DNA of 64,000 nt, taken from the NCBI GenBank assembly GCA_034509425.1, contig JAVTVJ010000011.1, positions 7,392,001-7,456,000 on the forward strand, written 5' to 3'. The notes under the pieces were generated by a model. The model had not been told where the DNA came from. It worked only from the letters and a program-made list of their open reading frames with translations, and ran no database searches. This stretch comes from Eopsaltria australis. Lineage: Eukaryota; Chordata; Aves; Passeriformes; Petroicidae. Every line of letters begins with the position of its first letter. Positions within the stretch are counted from its first letter, which is position 1. Positions 61,249 to 64,000 of the stretch are shown here, one piece after another. Made by a program: the position numbers and the translations under genes.

Positions 61249-63665
61249 GAAAGAAAATGAAGTCACAACCTCAACCTATAAAAGATAAGGAGACATAACG
61301 CATTTTTGTCTTCATTGTCAGATGTCCAACACAAATCTTTTTAAGAATCCTGATTTTACTGCACATATTTTGTAAATGGCAGACACGTCGTAGTAAAAGT
61401 CCTGGCTAAACCCTTCCTAAAAACAACTTAGATAAAATATAGAATGCAAAATAACCAGTATTTAATAAGTTAATTCTTGGTTTACTTCATAAAATGAAAA
61501 TGAAATTGAGGGGTGAGTTATTACACCCTAAGATTTGGATTATGCAAGTGCCTTCGCCAGCAGGGCTCTGAAATTTGAGAGCTCTATGGGTAAGAAAAGT
61601 GCTATCCATTTCGGCCAGGAATTCATTTGAAAGAGCTGTTATGAAATGACTAGATTGCCTTAAACTGCTCTTTCAGCTTGAACAGGGGATGCATGTTTTC
61701 AGGAGCTCTCCCCACTACTGCCCACCACAACATTATCTTGGGGTATAGAGGCAGAATTTCTGGTGGATGAAGACAATCCCAGAAGCCATGCTCCAGCCCG
61801 GGCTGGACTTCAAGTCCACAGGACCAGAATTAAGCTACTCCAGGGTAAGTTCCATCCCTCCTTACCTGGTCTGTGTGGTGACAGCCTCAGCCTCTCTTCA
61901 GAAGGCTGCTGTTCCTACACTAGGCAGTGTACTACCTGAAGCCTGTGCACCTGCAGTCACCTCTTCTTGGGATGCAATGAATGGGATTAGGGCAAACTAG
62001 AAACCAAGAGGACAATTCGAATAATCCAAGACGCAAACCAGTGTTTCTTGTATAAATAACAGAATAAAGGAATAAAGAGGTAGGGGGGAGTCTTGGAGAT
62101 CTCACAGACTGATTTGGTGAAATTATGAGGCACTTTCAGCATTCCTCTCTGGTCGATTGCTTTTCTTTCCAACCATTCTGTTCCAGCCAGGTCGGAGTGC
62201 TTCTGCCTTGTTTCCTATCTAGGTTGCTAGTCCTAATGAATGTGCTTTCAAATACTAACCTAATGCAAACGCTTTGTGCAATGCAAGACATTTTAGATCT
62301 ATTAACGCATTAAAGTCAGCTTCGTGTACACTAAGATTTTCTACAAAACTGCAGTATATACATTCTCCTGATAGAGATGTTGATAATTGCTGTATCTTCA
62401 CCCAGCCACAATGTTTGCTTTCACTACAGTGTTTGCTAATATTTCCTGCCATGTTAAGGAAGATTTCCTTGCTGGGAAATAGGACATGATTTTCAGCAAG
62501 TCTCTTCTCGGATTCCACTGTTCTGCTAAGCAAAGCATCAGATGTCTGGCATGAAGTTGAGCCCTAAGGCACAATGTCCAGACAAGAAGTCATCAGACTC
62601 AGTAGCACTAACAGTTGTCTTGCTGAATTTCTTTTGGTGTTAAGGATAAGCCTTTCCTTTGATCTCTTTTCCATTTTCTACATAAGTTTTTGCCGATTTT
62701 TAAAGTCAAAAGAGGCCATTTTGAGCATCCATTTTGTAATCTACATAAAATGAGACCCTAGAACTCCATCTAGCAATTTCCGAGTTCAGCCAAGTTACCA
62801 CTGGCAAAGCTACAGAAATCATCAAGTATTTATCTGAAGACTTCTTGTGCTGGATCTTCCATCACTTCCATTGTAATCTCTTTCTGTAACCTCTAAATGT
62901 TCCTTTTTTCTTTCTTTTTTAAAAGTATGACTAGCTTTTAGTTTGAACTTCATTGATTTCTGCTCCTAGTGAGTGCATTTCTCACACCTCCGATTGCTTG
63001 CTTAAATACCTCTCTAGTGCCAAATGTAACATCCTGTATCTATCCTTTGTTTAAATGGTTAAGTCTCAGTTTTACTTTTTCAGGTCATGTGCCTCTTTAT
63101 TAATCATCTGTACATCTGATTATTCTTAATCATATAGACCCAAATTCTATGAGGGATGTGCTGCTAAAAGCACATAAACCACTTCTTTCTGTACTGAGAA
63201 AAACATAAATAAATTTGTCAGGAGAAAAGTAATTCATAGTATGAAATTTGCCATGGGTTCTTAACTTTTGCTACGTAAAATCGTAAAGGTGACATTGTAA
63301 GCAGCTATGTTGATACAAAGATAGCAAAACAGAGGCAAAACTATCTTTCACTAGAAAGAATTTGTGAAAAGTATAAATGCTCTGAAGAATTCATAAAAAT
63401 ATCCAAGATTCAATGAAGGTATCTCAAAAGAGAAATGTTCCAGCTAGTTTTCCATGAGGAATATGTATGTACACTTTGAGGTTCTACTTACTAAATTTTT
63501 CTTGAGTAGTCATTGCATTAAAATATATAAATTAAGAAAAAAAATTAGCTGAATTAGATTTAGCACACAAAGATCCTCCTTACAAGAAGTGCAGTGTAAG
63601 AAACACACCTTTATGAGCTTGGGGATGTGCTAGCTGGCACATGTATTTTGGTGGAATTTTATTGT

Positions 63666-63690
63666 GATATATATATGTAAATATATAAAT
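63666..63690 (+). repeat. AT microsatellite
   Basis: An imperfect (AT)n run, gatatatatatgtaaatata and onward, near the window end. Confidence 0.85.
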
Positions 63691-64000
63691 ACAAACACAA
63701 CCCTTAAAATTCTGGGAGTCCCAATATACTGATGCAAATACAAATATTCTAGGTAATCTTATGGAGCTGAAATCTTCTCTCTGGCTCTAGAAAGGCCATT
63801 GACACCAATGTCCTTTGCATGTACCTCAGTTTTTCATCATCACAAAACCCATCCTTCTCCCTGACAGTTTACTGTAAATTATCAAATCTCTTGGAACAGT
63901 GGCACAGCCAGGCACACTTTCCTCTCTTCTAGTGCAAGCTTATAGAAGAACTGCAGTTCTCAGTGTAGGAAATCTTAGTACATAAAATAAAATAAATATA

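Overview
The window is vertebrate genomic DNA holding the 3' two-thirds of SATB1, the chromatin organiser and transcription factor with two CUT domains and a homeodomain, on the minus strand. Six constitutive coding exons read from high to low coordinates: 54688-54577, 52279-51825, 43440-43228, 34942-34787, 13129-12926 and 9847-9365. All have consensus splice sites, the phases are compatible, and together they encode 540 residues plus the stop. These correspond to about residues 214-763 of mammalian SATB1. A seventh, 96-nt in-frame cassette exon lies at 12440-12345. The 5' end of the gene (promoter, ubiquitin-like ULD domain, start of the CUT-like domain) is not in the window and should lie above 64000.

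The source is most likely a bird. The DNA is AT-rich and very poor in transposons. The only clear transposon is a 5'-truncated CR1 LINE of avian type at about 45230-45580, with the typical CR1 ORF2 C-terminal tail and 3' UTR. A turtle or crocodilian is not fully excluded. The encoded protein is nearly identical to mammalian SATB1 as I recall it, except in the linker before the homeodomain, where a 16-glutamine tract runs directly into PGPRLPP.

Layout: 1 to about 8770, 3' flanking DNA with no supported gene; about 8770-9364, 3' UTR with two candidate poly(A) signals; 9365-54688, coding exons separated by introns of about 3.1, 21.7, 8.3, 8.4 and 2.3 kb; 54689-64000, part of the next upstream intron. 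The 21.7-kb intron holds homeodomain-site-rich blocks (26040-26700, 27060-27430) that look like conserved non-coding enhancers, and a GC-rich block (27890-28210).

No new multi-gene system is present. The observations most worth a second look concern SATB1 isoforms: the 32-residue cassette exon; a tandem CAG acceptor that runs into the polyglutamine tract; a possible composite terminal exon made by intronic polyadenylation after the 34.8-kb exon (148 open codons, then AATAAA); a possible alternative terminal exon at 47.9-48.2 kb; and an unexplained CpG-rich open segment at 58.1-58.3 kb. Both CUT domains are split by a phase-0 intron at the same residue, which points to an ancient duplication of an exon pair.
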